A stretch of DNA of 64,000 nt from Acanthosepion esculentum. Taxonomy: Eukaryota > Mollusca > Cephalopoda > Sepiida > Sepiidae. Location of the stretch: the NCBI GenBank assembly GCA_964036315.1, contig OZ038507.1, forward strand, positions 60,332,002 to 60,396,001, in the 5' to 3' direction. Within the stretch, counting starts at the first letter, position 1; the number at the start of each line of letters is the position of its first letter. The notes under the pieces were generated by a model. The model saw only the letters and a program-made list of their open reading frames with translations, did no database searches and was not told the DNA's origin. Below, piece after piece: positions 20,395 through 30,419 of this stretch. The position numbers and the translations under genes are program-made.

Positions 20395-20534
20395 TACAAC
20401 CAATGTCTATGAATTTTCACACATCAATATCACAAGAGAAGAAACAGTAAAATGGATCGAGGAAGAGGCTTAAAGCAAGCACAGGAAGAACTAGAATCAG
20501 TCAGACGACAGCTTGCAAAATTAATTTTACCTGT
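20395..20534 (+). repeat. Dispersed repeat shared with 23705-23845
   Basis: AACAGTAAAATGGATCGAGG and GACGACAGCTTGCAAAATTA recur at 23745 and 23805. The copy here could encode MDRGRGLKQAQEELESVRRQ, the other is frameshifted, so a mobile-element origin is likely but unidentified. Confidence 0.55.
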
Positions 20535-20690
20535 AACTCCATATAACGATAAACTACATCCGGCAGCAAGGCCTCTGATTGGGAGATTGGAGGTTTTGAG
20601 GAACAGGGAATCACCTCTTAACTGCTGTTGTTTCCAGGTTCACATTGAACTGGGGTGGTAGTACCTGTTAGGGTCCCAGCTGTGATTCCT
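20535..20690 (+). repeat. SINE-B-like repeat, left part
   Basis: GATAAACTACATCCGGCAGC, AAGGCCTCTGATTGGGAGAT and GGTAGTACCTGTTAGGGTCC blocks. The ATCT array interrupts it, and a further copy starts at 21375. Confidence 0.8.
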
Positions 20691-20725
20691 ATCTATCTAT
20701 CTATCTATCTATCTCAGTCTGTTCA

Positions 20726-20774
<49 letters not shown>

Positions 20775-21037
20775 CAGTCTGTTCATATCTATCTATCTAT
20801 CTATCTCACTCTGTTCATATCTTTCTATCTCACTCTGTTCATATCTATCTATCTATCTATCTATCTCACTCTGTTCATATCTATCCATCTCAGTCTGTTC
20901 ATATCTATCTATCTATCTATCTCGCTCTGTTCATATCTATCTATCTATCTATCTATCTATCTCGCTCTGTTCATATCTATCTATCTATCTATCTATCTCA
21001 GTCTGTTCATATCTATCTATCTATCTCAGTCTGTTCA

Positions 21038-21070
<33 letters not shown>

Positions 21071-21082
21071 CACTCTGTTCAC

Positions 21083-21114
<32 letters not shown>

Positions 21115-21350
21115 CAGTCTGTTCATATCTATCTATCTATCTCGCTCTGTTCATATCTATCTATCTATCTATCTCAGTCTGTTCACATCTATCTATCTAT
21201 CTATCTCGCTCTGTTCATATCTATCTATCTATCTATCTCAGTCTGTTCACATCTATCTATCTATCTATCTATCTATCTCAGTCTGTTCATATCTATCTAT
21301 CTATCTATCTCAGTCTGTTCACATCAATCTATCTATCTATCTATCTACTT
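20691..21350. repeat. (ATCT)n array punctuated by CAGTCTGTTCAT
   Basis: Blocks of 3-9 ATCT units are separated about 20 times by C(A/G)(G/C)TCTGTTCA(T/C). The same spacer, reverse complemented as ATGAACAGACTGAG, occurs in the GATA tracts at 62.6-63.3 kb. Confidence 0.95.
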
Positions 21351-21374
21351 TCATTTGCATTTATTTTGCAGTCC

Positions 21375-21760
21375 TGGGTATGATGATAAACTGCATGCGG
21401 CAGCAAGGCCTCTGATCAGGAGAGTAATGGTTTTGAGGAGCAGAGAACCACCTCTTAACTGCTTTTGTTTGCAGTTCCACATTAACCTGAGGTGGTAGCA
21501 CCTGTTAGGGTCCCAGCCATGGGCAAATAGCAAACCTCCAAACAAAAATCAACAGTACATTTTTGTAATAAAATTACCAACCAAACATTTTTATAATAAA
21601 ATGTCCAACAATATATTTTTTATAGAAAATGACAATACAACATTAAAAAAGTATAAGAATTCAGTTTTATAATCAAATTTCCAGCATTACATTTTCATAA
21701 AAAATTACTAATAATACATCTCCTCATCTACAAAGTAGATATCTAAAAAAACATACGTTT
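21375..21760 (+). repeat. SINE-B-like repeat with AT-rich tail
   Basis: GATAAACTGCATGCGGCAGC, AAGGCCTCTGATCAGGAGAG, GTAGCACCTGTTAGGGTCCC, then a tail with repeated ACATTTTTATAATAAAAT-like segments, the complement of the tails at 6340 and 57170. Confidence 0.8.
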
Positions 21761-21929
21761 GTTCTGAAAGTATGAAATTATGAAGAAAATATTTAGATTT
21801 CATCATCAAATAAAACATAAATTATACTGCGAAACAAAATCCACCGCCATGACCAATAACTCCAAACATTCTTATCCAAAAATCAAATTAATTCTAAAAA
21901 AATGGCATCCAAATTGTATCTGTTACATC

Positions 21930-22455
21930 TATGATTAGTATTAATCTATGATTAATACTAATCTGTGATTAATACATCTATCATTAATACGAATCTATGA
22001 TTAATATGCCTATGATTAATACTAATCTATGATTAATACTAATTTATGATTAATACTAATCTATGATTAATACTAATTTATGATTAATACTAATCTATGA
22101 TTAATACACCTATGATTAATACTAATCTATGATTAATACTAATCCATGATTAATACTAATCTATGATTTATACTAATTTATGATTAATACTAATCTATAA
22201 TTAATACTAATTTATGATTAATATTAATCTATGATTAATACTAATCAATGATTTATACATCTATGATAAATACTTATCTATGATTAATACTAATCTATGA
22301 TTAATACTTATCTATGATTAATACTAATTTATGATTAATACTAATCTATGATTAATACTAATCTATGATAATACTAATCTATGAGTAATACTTATCTATG
22401 ATTAATACAACAATGATTAATACTAATCTATAATTAATACTAATCTATGATTAAT
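21930..22455. repeat. 17-bp minisatellite ATGATTAATACTAATCT
   Basis: About 30 imperfect tandem units. Unit and complement share TTAAT/ATTAA, so neighbouring units can pair locally. Confidence 0.93.
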
Positions 22456-22582
22456 ACTAATCCGAAAATTAATTGAAAAGAGAGATTAGGCAAATATTAG
22501 CAGTTAACGTAATCATATTTTGGGGGAAAGATGTATGACAAAGGGAAAAAGATTTTGTGTGATGCATTTCATTCTTTAGACT

Positions 22583-22585
<3 letters not shown>

Positions 22586-22641
<56 letters not shown>
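22586..22641. repeat. (TA)n array
   Basis: Joins directly to the mariner 5' fragment. Confidence 0.95.
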
Positions 22642-22642
<1 letters not shown>

Positions 22643-22795
22643 CCATTTCCAGGTTTCTGGTGGAATGAATTGCATCATGGTGCTCTTTTTCCCATAAATA
22701 TGGCCCAAATGGCCCTACTATAATGTGGAGTCAGTAAAATCAAACAAACAATTCACATGCACAAAATTAAAAATAGAAAATGGCAAGAATTGATT

Positions 22796-22798
<3 letters not shown>
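22642..22798 (-). pseudogene. Mariner-like transposase 5' end fragment
   Basis: The minus strand matches 10255-10120 of the larger relic: the untranslated leader CATTTTCTATTTTTAATTTT and the following GGAAAAAGAGCACCATGATG-type start region. It is cut by the TA array on its downstream side. Confidence 0.75.

Positions 22799-22859
<61 letters not shown>
22799..22859. repeat. (TA)n array
   Basis: Sits between two opposed mariner fragments. Confidence 0.95.
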
Positions 22860-22862
<3 letters not shown>

Positions 22863-23027
22863 CAAAAGTAAGAGCAAAATTGTACAAATCATGTAATAGC
22901 ATACTTGTCCATCCCATAAAATGTTTAATATTTAAAAAGCCATTAAAATGATCATTCAGGCCCTCAGTAATAGTATCAACATTCATACTCTGGTTTCCAT
23001 CTTCAAAGTCCAACAACTATCAAGAGA

Positions 23028-23320
23028 ACGGTGAATAAGTTTAAAAATGAGGAAACAGTAGAGAGGAAAAGTGTATCAGTAGGTCACAACAAGAAGAGGG
23101 ATCATCATTTCAACTTAGAGCTAAAGAGATCAATTAGAAAAGATCCAACTCAATCCATAAGACATTTGGCATGTGAGAGAGGAGTTTCAGCTGCAGTGGA
23201 AAAAGACTTGAAAATGAAATCATATGTGAAACATGTAAGGCAACTTGTTACTCCAGGACAGGAAGTTAGAAAGTTAGAGAGGGTGATGATCATCCTGAAT
23301 ATGTTAGAAAATGATCCTGG

Positions 23321-23330
<10 letters not shown>
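23028..23330 (+). pseudogene. Mariner-like transposase N-terminal (HTH) fragment
   Basis: An uninterrupted ~100-codon stretch reads TVNKFKNEETVERKSVSVGH, NKKRDHHFNLELKRSIRKDP, TQSIRHLACERGVSAAVEKD, then LKMKSYVKHVRQLVTPGQ. This is the tandem helix-turn-helix, linker (GHNKKR in place of a GRPR-type hook) and the K-x-Y-x-x-x-RQLLT block that precedes the first catalytic aspartate in Tc1/mariner transposases. The frame runs into a TA array at 23324, so the catalytic domain is absent. Sequence from 22860 to 23027 is unassigned. Confidence 0.8.

Positions 23331-23366
<36 letters not shown>
23324..23366. repeat. (TA)n array
   Basis: Truncates the HTH fragment. Confidence 0.95.
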
Positions 23367-23369
<3 letters not shown>

Positions 23370-23704
23370 TTTTATTTCAATACTTCATGAGCTTTCAATC
23401 CTTAGCTATGATTAATTAATGATGAACATGTCATTTTCATTTATGATAGATTTCATCACGATTCTTCTGTTACACTTAGAAAGTAATTATATATTCTTAT
23501 TTACTCAAAGTAGAGTCCAACAGTGTTATAAAAAGCTTGGAGAATTCCAGTAAGATATCTTTAATCATTTCTTACAATGATTCAGTGCTTAATCTAACAA
23601 TTTTGCTGTTACACAATTTGGACAATTATGATGTTACACCATCTTTGGTCTATTTTTCCTTTTCTTTTCCTTTCTTAAATTCCATTAATTTCTCTGAGTA
23701 GTCT
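23367..23704. other. No recognised feature
   Basis: AT-rich, unassigned. Confidence 0.4.
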
Positions 23705-23845
23705 GTAAATTTCGACTCATTAATATCACTGACAAGAAACTGTAAAATGGACGAAGAAAAAAAAAATAGTATCAGGAAGGGAAAATTTAAAAAAGGACTC
23801 AGACGTTAGCTTGCAAAATTGAATTTGCTTATAACGTAAACCTGA
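23705..23845 (+). repeat. Second copy of the 20395 dispersed repeat
   Basis: Shares AACTGTAAAATGGACGA and GCTTGCAAAATT; an internal A-run and an indel break the frame seen in the first copy. Confidence 0.55.
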
Positions 23846-24178
23846 GGAAGAGTCCTCCAAAATGGAGCATATGATGCGTGCTGGTGAAATCCCCCAGGGA
23901 AGCCAGTGCATTGACAACTCTTCTGACGACTAAGTCAAGCCCCCCAATCGAGATTGGCATTAAGAAACGGAAATGGGGATGAATCAGCCACACGCTCTGC
24001 AATCCTGTTTCTAGTGTCACCGGGCAGGTCCTTGACTGGAATCTACAAGGGAAGCGAAAAGTGGGTTCCCCCAAACAGACTTGGTGCAGAAGTGCTGATG
24101 CAGAGGTGAAGGCAACTAGAAACGACATGGGCTGAGCTGAAGATGACCTCATAGAACCGTGTCCATTGGAGAGGCATA

Positions 24179-24182
<4 letters not shown>
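23846..24182. other. Unassigned, comparatively GC-rich DNA
   Basis: A mixed-composition block (about 23860-24180) without recognised repeats. A minus-strand open frame crosses it into the TA array. No domain was recognised. Confidence 0.35.

Positions 24183-24235
<53 letters not shown>
24183..24235. repeat. (TA)n array
   Basis: Pure TA dinucleotides. Confidence 0.95.
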
Positions 24236-24237
<2 letters not shown>

Positions 24238-24317
24238 CAAGTATAGGATTGGTGTATACAAAATAAAATCCAATAATCAAAAAATACTATTCTTAAAAGA
24301 GTACTCAATACAGAGTA

Positions 24318-24485
24318 GAGCAAATATAATTATTTATTTGAAAATTATAACATAAATAAGTTATAAAATCACTACAAAAATAGCCATTTTGTTTCAACAC
24401 TTCTGGTGTCTTATCAAGTGATGGTGCTCAACACCATCACTTGATAAGGCATATTTATGTTATAATTTTTGAATAATTATATATA
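24318..24485. repeat. Foldback repeat with a perfect inner hairpin
   Basis: Outer arms ATAATTATTTATTTGAAAAT and the complementary end near 24460-24485 flank an inner stem CTTATCAAGTGATGGTG. The minus strand at 24387-24415 reads CTTGATAAGACACCAGAAG then TGTTGAAAC, a decayed hammerhead-like pattern with an ACAC/GTGT hairpin. Confidence 0.7.
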
Positions 24486-24504
24486 TGTATTTATATATAT
24501 ATAT

Positions 24505-24685
24505 ATATAACACTGACGGCTAGCATGAAACAGCCTGTCGCCTCTGAGTGTTGACTTCAATGTTCACTTTTATATTTATATTTACATATGCTCTGTTTCT
24601 GATATTGAGCACTTTATCCCATAAATATAGCACACTTTAAAACTATATTTCTGCATATATATATATGCAGAAATATAGTTTTAAA

Positions 24686-24722
<37 letters not shown>
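24505..24722. repeat. Repeat also found at the centre of the 37-kb palindrome
   Basis: GCATGAAACAGCCTGTCGCC, GTGTTGACTTCAATGTTCAC and TATAGCACACTTTAAAACTA recur at 37381-37530 and 38300-38360. It ends in a TATTTCTGCATATA inverted repeat and a TA array. Confidence 0.8.
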
Positions 24723-24954
24723 CGTAAATCTACAATTGAAGCCCTCTTGTGTTTCGTCACTGGATAAAATCCCCAAAATTCTGGTCTGGCTCTAATTCAT
24801 GTTGGTATACACAAAAACTGGTAATGTTGTTTCACAAACTGACTGCTAGGTGGTGCACCGTCACTTTGTTTACATCAGTGTAACGACGCATGTAGCTTAT
24901 TGCTCTGTGTTATGTCTCCTTCTTTTATATGCCAGTGTGTGTAAGTGTCTTTAA
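24723..24954. other. No recognised feature
   Basis: Unassigned spacer before the SINE cluster. Confidence 0.4.
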
Positions 24955-25600
24955 GTTATGGTGAAATAGTAGGACAGACTGGGTTCCATAGCCTTGTCGG
25001 GCAACTGATCTATTTTTCTATAACCACAACTGGATGACAAGTCTTCTTCTTTATGTGGAGTAATGGATAGTGACTTGGATTTAGGAATCAGAAAGCCGAG
25101 TTTGAATTCAAGTCGGATCCATTACATTCACTTGCGTGCTAATACCCATGGGAAAAGTATGACTCCTCTTCTTCTCCCCACCCAGTTATAGGTAAATAGC
25201 AGGACAGACTGGGTTCTATAGCTTTGGATGGCAACTGGTCTACCACAGAAAGAAATGGCAACCTACTGTGGGAAAAATCTGCCTTGTCAGTCATGTATTG
25301 AAAGATACATAATCGCTTTAGCGTGTATCACGCATGGCACATAACTAACTGGCTGACTTTCCAGTCGAATCCATTATATTCACTTATGAGCTAATACCCT
25401 TGGGAAAGGTATGAATCCTCTTCTTCTCCCCACCAGCTGTAGGTAAATAGAAGGACAGACTGGGTTCTATAGCCTCGGATGCCAACTGGTCTACCACAGA
25501 AAGAAATAGCAACCTACTGTGGGAAAAATCTGCCTTGTCAGTCATGTATCGAAAGATACATGATCTCCTAAGCATGTATCACGCATGGCACATAACGCAC
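24955..25600 (+). repeat. Cluster of three S1 tRNA-derived SINEs
   Basis: A tail fragment (24955-25030), a near-complete copy (25055-25352; head GTGGAGTAATGGATAG, B-box-like GAGTTTGAATTC) and a head-less copy (25358-25600), all in the same orientation. The second and third share GAAAGATACATRATC tails, and the third starts inside the body, as expected for 5' truncation or tandem recombination. Confidence 0.87.
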
Positions 25601-25974
25601 AAAAACGAGGAACAACCCAGAGTATTAAAAGAAGACATAATGCCATAGCATGAAATGAAAAGCACGAAATCCCGTTTCTCACATATTTGGTCGTTTATTC
25701 GGTGTTTCAGTTGCAGTGTCTGGCGGGGGGGGGGGGTTGCTGAGTAGCTGGATGATGCTTGGAAAATCTTTCGCTTCTTCTGTCCTGACAGACCTACAGA
25801 TAAACTCTACCTTTTGATCAATGAGGACAGTCTCCTGCCACACGTCATCTCTACTTCATCACATGCAGCTATGCAATTCCCTAGCAGGTGGCTTGGAACT
25901 CTCTTGGTCGACAACCTGCTCACTGCCAACAGGCAGCATCACAACCACCTTCAATGCAAACTGTGACTGTTTAT
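25601..25974. other. No recognised gene; poly-G run
   Basis: Includes a G11-12 run at about 25725-25737. Otherwise unassigned. Confidence 0.4.
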
Positions 25975-26310
25975 ATGAAGGGCGAGTCAAAAAATAATGC
26001 AATTTGTCTTATTATATAAGAAATAAGGAACACAAGCATCCTATACATCAAGACACATCTAGACATCATAGGTACACATCCGTACTTCTCAGCATAGCCA
26101 CCACTTATTTCAGTAGCAATGTTCCATCTACAAATGCAGACATGTATCCCAGTTTCATAAAACACAGCTGGCTGCTAATGTAGCCAATTCCTTACAGCAG
26201 TTTTCACTTCTTCCACACCACCATAACATTTGTCCCTCGGAGCCTATTTCATTGGATCAAAGAGATGGAAGTCTGAAGGTGCTACGTCAGATGGTTACTC
26301 GCTATAGCTT
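25975..26310 (-). pseudogene. Mariner-like transposase C-terminal fragment, second lineage
   Basis: The minus strand reads, in a single frame with three stops, SDVAPSDFHLFDPMK (from YSPDLAPSDFHLF, holding the last catalytic Asp region), EEVKTAVRNWL, AVFYETGIH and RWNIATEISGGYAEK, the usual mariner C-terminus. The terminal-repeat-like GGGCGAGTCAAAAAATAATG lies at 25981-26000, as expected just outside the gene end. The YSPDLAPSDFHLF type differs from the NSPDCNPLDYYVW type at 8.7-10.3 kb, so two separate mariner lineages are present. Confidence 0.85.
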
Positions 26311-26319
26311 GCTTTGATT

Positions 26320-26430
26320 CCACTGAGCCAAGTACACAGCCTAATGGTTTAAAGCATTGGTTTGGGGATTTGGGACGTAGTAATAGTGAGTTCAAGCCTT
26401 CGGCCAGACAGTGGGTACTTGGACTCAATG
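26320..26430 (+). repeat. tRNA-like SINE head
   Basis: CACAGCCTAATGGTTTAAAG resembles an A box and GTGAGTTCAAGCCTTC a B box, at tRNA-like spacing. Confidence 0.55.
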
Positions 26431-26514
26431 GAAGCAATGACTGAAATATAAGATCTAGACAGTGGACGCAATAAGTAAAAATAAGATCTAGATGATATCC
26501 CTAGACGTGGGCAG

Positions 26515-26665
26515 TGGAATGAGAACAGTCTACTGCCATAGATTAAATAAAGAGTTCACTTCTGAATTCCCTGTAGGTTACCGAGATCGACATACGGCTC
26601 AACGGCTGAAATGTTGTGAAGACAACAACAAAGATTGTTTGAATATAACTAGTTTTAAATAATGG
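26515..26665 (+). repeat. SINE-C variant
   Basis: GTGGAATGAGAACAGTCTAC, GATTAAATAAAGAGTTCA and GGCTGAAATGTTGTGAAGAC follow the order seen in the SINE-C copies and most closely match 60780-60930. Confidence 0.7.
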
Positions 26666-26819
26666 TAACACCTCATTCCAGAAATTCAGACATAAATGTA
26701 CAAATGGTTTAATAATTTTGCTTGATTTTATAATGACTGCTATGACCCAGTAGAACTTACAATAATTACTAAGCTTAATTCCTGCCGCAGGGCCGTCAAT
26801 ATCGGTCAGTACAAGCAAA

Positions 26820-27100
26820 GCACAGCAAAAAAAACAAAAAAAAAAAACAAAAAAAAAACAATCCCCCCTAGAATCTCATAGCCAACCATTTTACCCACTC
26901 TAAATTCCTGCTCATGGACCCAACATTTTTTCTCAGCCTCTCCCTCTTAAGAGCCTCCACCCACTCCTGGACACTGTCTGGCAGGTTTTCATTGCACTGA
27001 TCACTCATGCATATCAACAACAGCCAGGGCCAATAACGACAGCAGCGACGACGACGACAACTACGACAACGCCATTAGTTCTGCTTTTCACCTCCCACCC
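26820..27100. repeat. A-rich and (ACG)n-like low complexity
   Basis: A-rich at 26825-26865 and GACGACGAC-type repeats at 27040-27070. Confidence 0.75.
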
Positions 27101-27829
27101 CTACCTTTTTTGTTCTGCAGTGTATTGCAGAAACGTTTGGGAGTATTGGATGATAGAATAAGAGATGTGGAAGGTGATGAAGACAGTAGGGCCAGCAAAA
27201 GAGAATGGGGAAAATGCAAGTAAACGTCTTGTACAGAAGGATGCTAAGAGTTTGGAATGTTTAGGGAACAGGGTAGGGAGTGACTCACAGGACCCAGAAA
27301 CAGGTAAACAAGTGGATGAGGAAGCAAAGAGCAAAAAGAGACCTGGACAAAGAGGGCAATGGGAAAGGGTTGAGTGCTGTAAAATATGTGGGGATATGAC
27401 TGGGTAGACGGAATATGTAAGTGGGATGGGTTAGGAAAAGATGTCTCCAGGTCTGAATGATTGGATGGTTTGGCAAAATTGAGAAAAACAACTGTAGGAG
27501 ACTGACAGGGGTGAGGGCAAGAGGCAGACTAACATAGGGGTAGGAGACAATGGAAGTAGATGGTAGAAGCAAAAGTGAAAGTAAGAATCAAGTAATTGGT
27601 TGAAAAATAGACAAAGGTTGTAAAAGTGAAAGTAAAAGTAGAATGAAAATAAATTGATGAAGGGTGGAAATGAGAATGAAAGAATTATTTTTTAGATGAA
27701 AAGAAACCAAGAAAGGCACTGTCTGAGAAAATGAGAATTGAAATGCGATTTTTTGAAAAATGAAGAAGTTTGGTTAATCATTGAAGAGCGGGAGGGAGTA
27801 GAAAGTTATACAAAAGATGTTTTGGGTAA
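27101..27829. other. Purine-rich DNA, no supported gene
   Basis: An 80-codon plus-strand frame at 27165-27407 (rich in K, E, G) has no recognised domain. The strand is purine-biased throughout, which suppresses stop codons on the complement as well. Confidence 0.4.
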
Positions 27830-27833
27830 ATAA

Positions 27834-27889
<56 letters not shown>

Positions 27890-28990
27890 AAAAAAGTGGC
27901 AAATGTTAGACAGAAGTGGAAAGAAAAAGGAAAAAAGAAAGAAAGAAATGATAGTAGCAAATGTTAGAGAGAAGTGGAAAGAAAGAAAGAAAGACAAACG
28001 AGGAAGGAATGAAAGAAATGATGAGATAAAGAAAGAAAGAAAGAAAGAAAGAAAGTGAACAAAAGAAATAATAGCCAAAGTAAAATCTAAGGAAAAAAGA
28101 GAAGGAGGGAGAAGAAAACAAACTAACAGAAAAAGAAAAAAACTGAAAAAAAGAAAAAAAATTTCAAAGAAAAACGAACAGAAGGAAGGAAGGAAGGAAA
28201 GGAGGAAGAAGAAAAAGGACACAAGGAAAGAATGAAAGAGAGAGGGAAAACTGAGTAACAGAGTAATAAAAAAATTTGAAAAAAAAAAAAGAAGAAATTA
28301 TGGTGAGAGAAAAAAGAAAGAAAGAGCGCAAGGAAAGAATAAAAAAGAAGAAAGAAACTGAAAAAGAAGAAAAAAGGGTCAAGCAAGAAAGAAACAAAAA
28401 AATAAGGAAGGCAGGGAATCAGATTAAAAAGCAACAAAAATGAATAAAGAAAGAAACTAAAAATGAAGAAAAAATGCACAGTTAAAAAAATGGGAGGAAA
28501 GAAAGAATTACTGAAGCAAAGAGGGAAATTAGACAGAGAAAGAAAGAATGAAAGAAAGAAAGCAAGCAAGAAAGAAAGAATGAAAGAAAGAAGGCAAGAA
28601 AGAAAGAAAGAATGAAAGAAAGCAAGCAAGAAAGAAAGAAAGAAACAAACAAACAAAGAAGGAAGGAAAGTAGATTAAAAAGCAACAAATAGAAAAAAAG
28701 AAAGAAAGAAAGAAAAAAGAAATTAAAAAGGAAGAAAAAATGCACAGCTGAAAAAATGGAAAGAAAGATTCATTGAAGAAAAGAGGGAAATTAGAAAGAA
28801 AGAAAGAATGTATGAAAGGAAGAAAGAAAGAAAGAATGAATGAAATAATGAAAGAAATAATGAAAGAAAGAAACTGACTAACAAAAAAGCTTGACTGAAG
28901 CAGTCATAAAAAGGCTGAAGAAAAAACAAAAAGAAAGCAAAAGCAAAATGCAATGAAAGCAATTGAACGAGAAAGAAAATGAGGAAGAAG
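27830..28990. repeat. ~1.15-kb polypurine tract, (GAAA)n-based
   Basis: Almost uninterrupted A/G on the plus strand with pure (GAAA)n at 27837-27890. The complementary-strand frames of up to 177 codons are Phe/Ser/Leu runs and are rejected as genes. Confidence 0.95.
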
Positions 28991-29140
28991 GAAAGCAAAT
29001 AAAAAAGCCAGTAGAAAGAAATGAAAACTTTCTGAGAACTTTTTACTTTCCCAGTTACTTTTTGAGAACTTTAAAAGTAAAATTCAATATCTTAAGCAAG
29101 TAAATCAAGGTTTGCTTACTCTGTTAATTTAGCCACAGTA

Positions 29141-29242
29141 ACTTACAAAACTTTCCTCCAAGTTCTTAAAAAACTTTCCTCCAAGTTCTTACAAAACTTT
29201 CCTCCAAGTTCTTACAAAACTTTCCTCCAAGTTCTTACAAAA
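29141..29242. repeat. ~22-bp tandem repeat
   Basis: About four and a half units of ACAAAACTTTCCTCCAAGTT. Confidence 0.9.
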
Positions 29243-30094
29243 CAAACAGCACATAAATTTAGAAAACAAATCATTCAATATTTATTTTAATTGAGTTTCA
29301 TTAAACAAAAATTCACTTCGTATTCAATAATTATTATTTTAACTAGTGTAGTTGTGTCATCAAAAATGATAACAATTGTTAGAAAGTTTTAATGGTGAGA
29401 TGCAATGAAGCAAAACTCTTGAAACAATTAATTGAGATTCATTAAGCAGAGAATTTACAGCTAAATAGAGGCCAATGAACTTTTTAATTAATCCATTCAC
29501 AGCATATTTTTTAGATATTCAACAGTATTTTTTATTCATTTATTATTCCGGGTATAAATCACATTTGCTCAATATCTTTTTATTTTTTTTGTTTAATATA
29601 ACAGTGAAATGGAAATATTTCTCGGAAGAAAAAGATTAGCAACAGAATCGCAAAGATGGTGATGACAAAGCCTATTTCAAGACAAATTTGAAGCAAGATG
29701 ATCACTTAATAAACAAAGGTATCTGAGTACTTCACATGAAAGGCTTGAACAAATAAGACCGCAACCTAAGAAATGTAGGAATAAAGGAACTGATTAATTA
29801 AAGAGTTCATTTTGGTCAGGAACTAATTTTGGCTAAATGCAGATATAAATATTTTTTTTAATAGATTATTAAAATGACTAAGGAATGTAATTTATTAAGT
29901 TGATTTACCTCCCCTTTCCACTACAGATGGGACAGGAAATATATAAATAAATACACATTGATAATTATTAAATAGTTTGATTCCTTTTTCCATCCTATTA
30001 TTATTAAGTGACTTTGGTTTGATAGAGTTTTTATCTCTAATTTTATTCTCAGTGCCTTCTTTTTTAATTTCTTTATGTTAAAATAACTTTTTCT
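29243..30094. other. No recognised feature
   Basis: AT-rich DNA without recognised repeats or domains. Confidence 0.4.
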
Positions 30095-30300
30095 ATTTGC
30101 CATGTCACTTCTGAACATGGCTATCTACAACTTCTATTCTTCTGTAGCACTTAATAAGTTTTTTTTTTCATTATCCCCTCTACTCCCTAGTTTGACATCC
30201 ATTTACACACTCTCATAAGTTTCACACTATCCCACTTGCTATCAATATAAACAGAGTGTAAGATTCTCCAAACCTTCTTTCCTCATTGTGCCCTAGAAAT
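30095..30300 (+). repeat. Diverged copy of the 10505/44947 repeat family
   Basis: CATGGCTATCTACAACTTCT, then TTTGACATCCATTTACACAC, in the same order and spacing as the tandem units at 44947. Followed near 30265 by CCTTCTTTCCTC, as after the array at 45565. Confidence 0.55.
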
Positions 30301-30419
30301 TTAAACGGTCTTTTTCTGATTCTAAGTGTTCTTTTTGATTACATTATCTATAAAACATCTTTGTTACTCACATGCTCAGTCCTTCTGTACAACCCCATCT
30401 CTATGACTGCAAGTCACCC

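Noticed and set aside
27165..27407. 80-codon frame with KENGENASKRLVQ
   Set aside because: Lies in purine-biased DNA and matches nothing recognised; no splice or promoter evidence.
27778..28998. Minus-strand Phe/Leu/Ser-rich frames resembling membrane proteins
   Set aside because: Complement of a polypurine tract; the hydrophobicity is a composition artefact.
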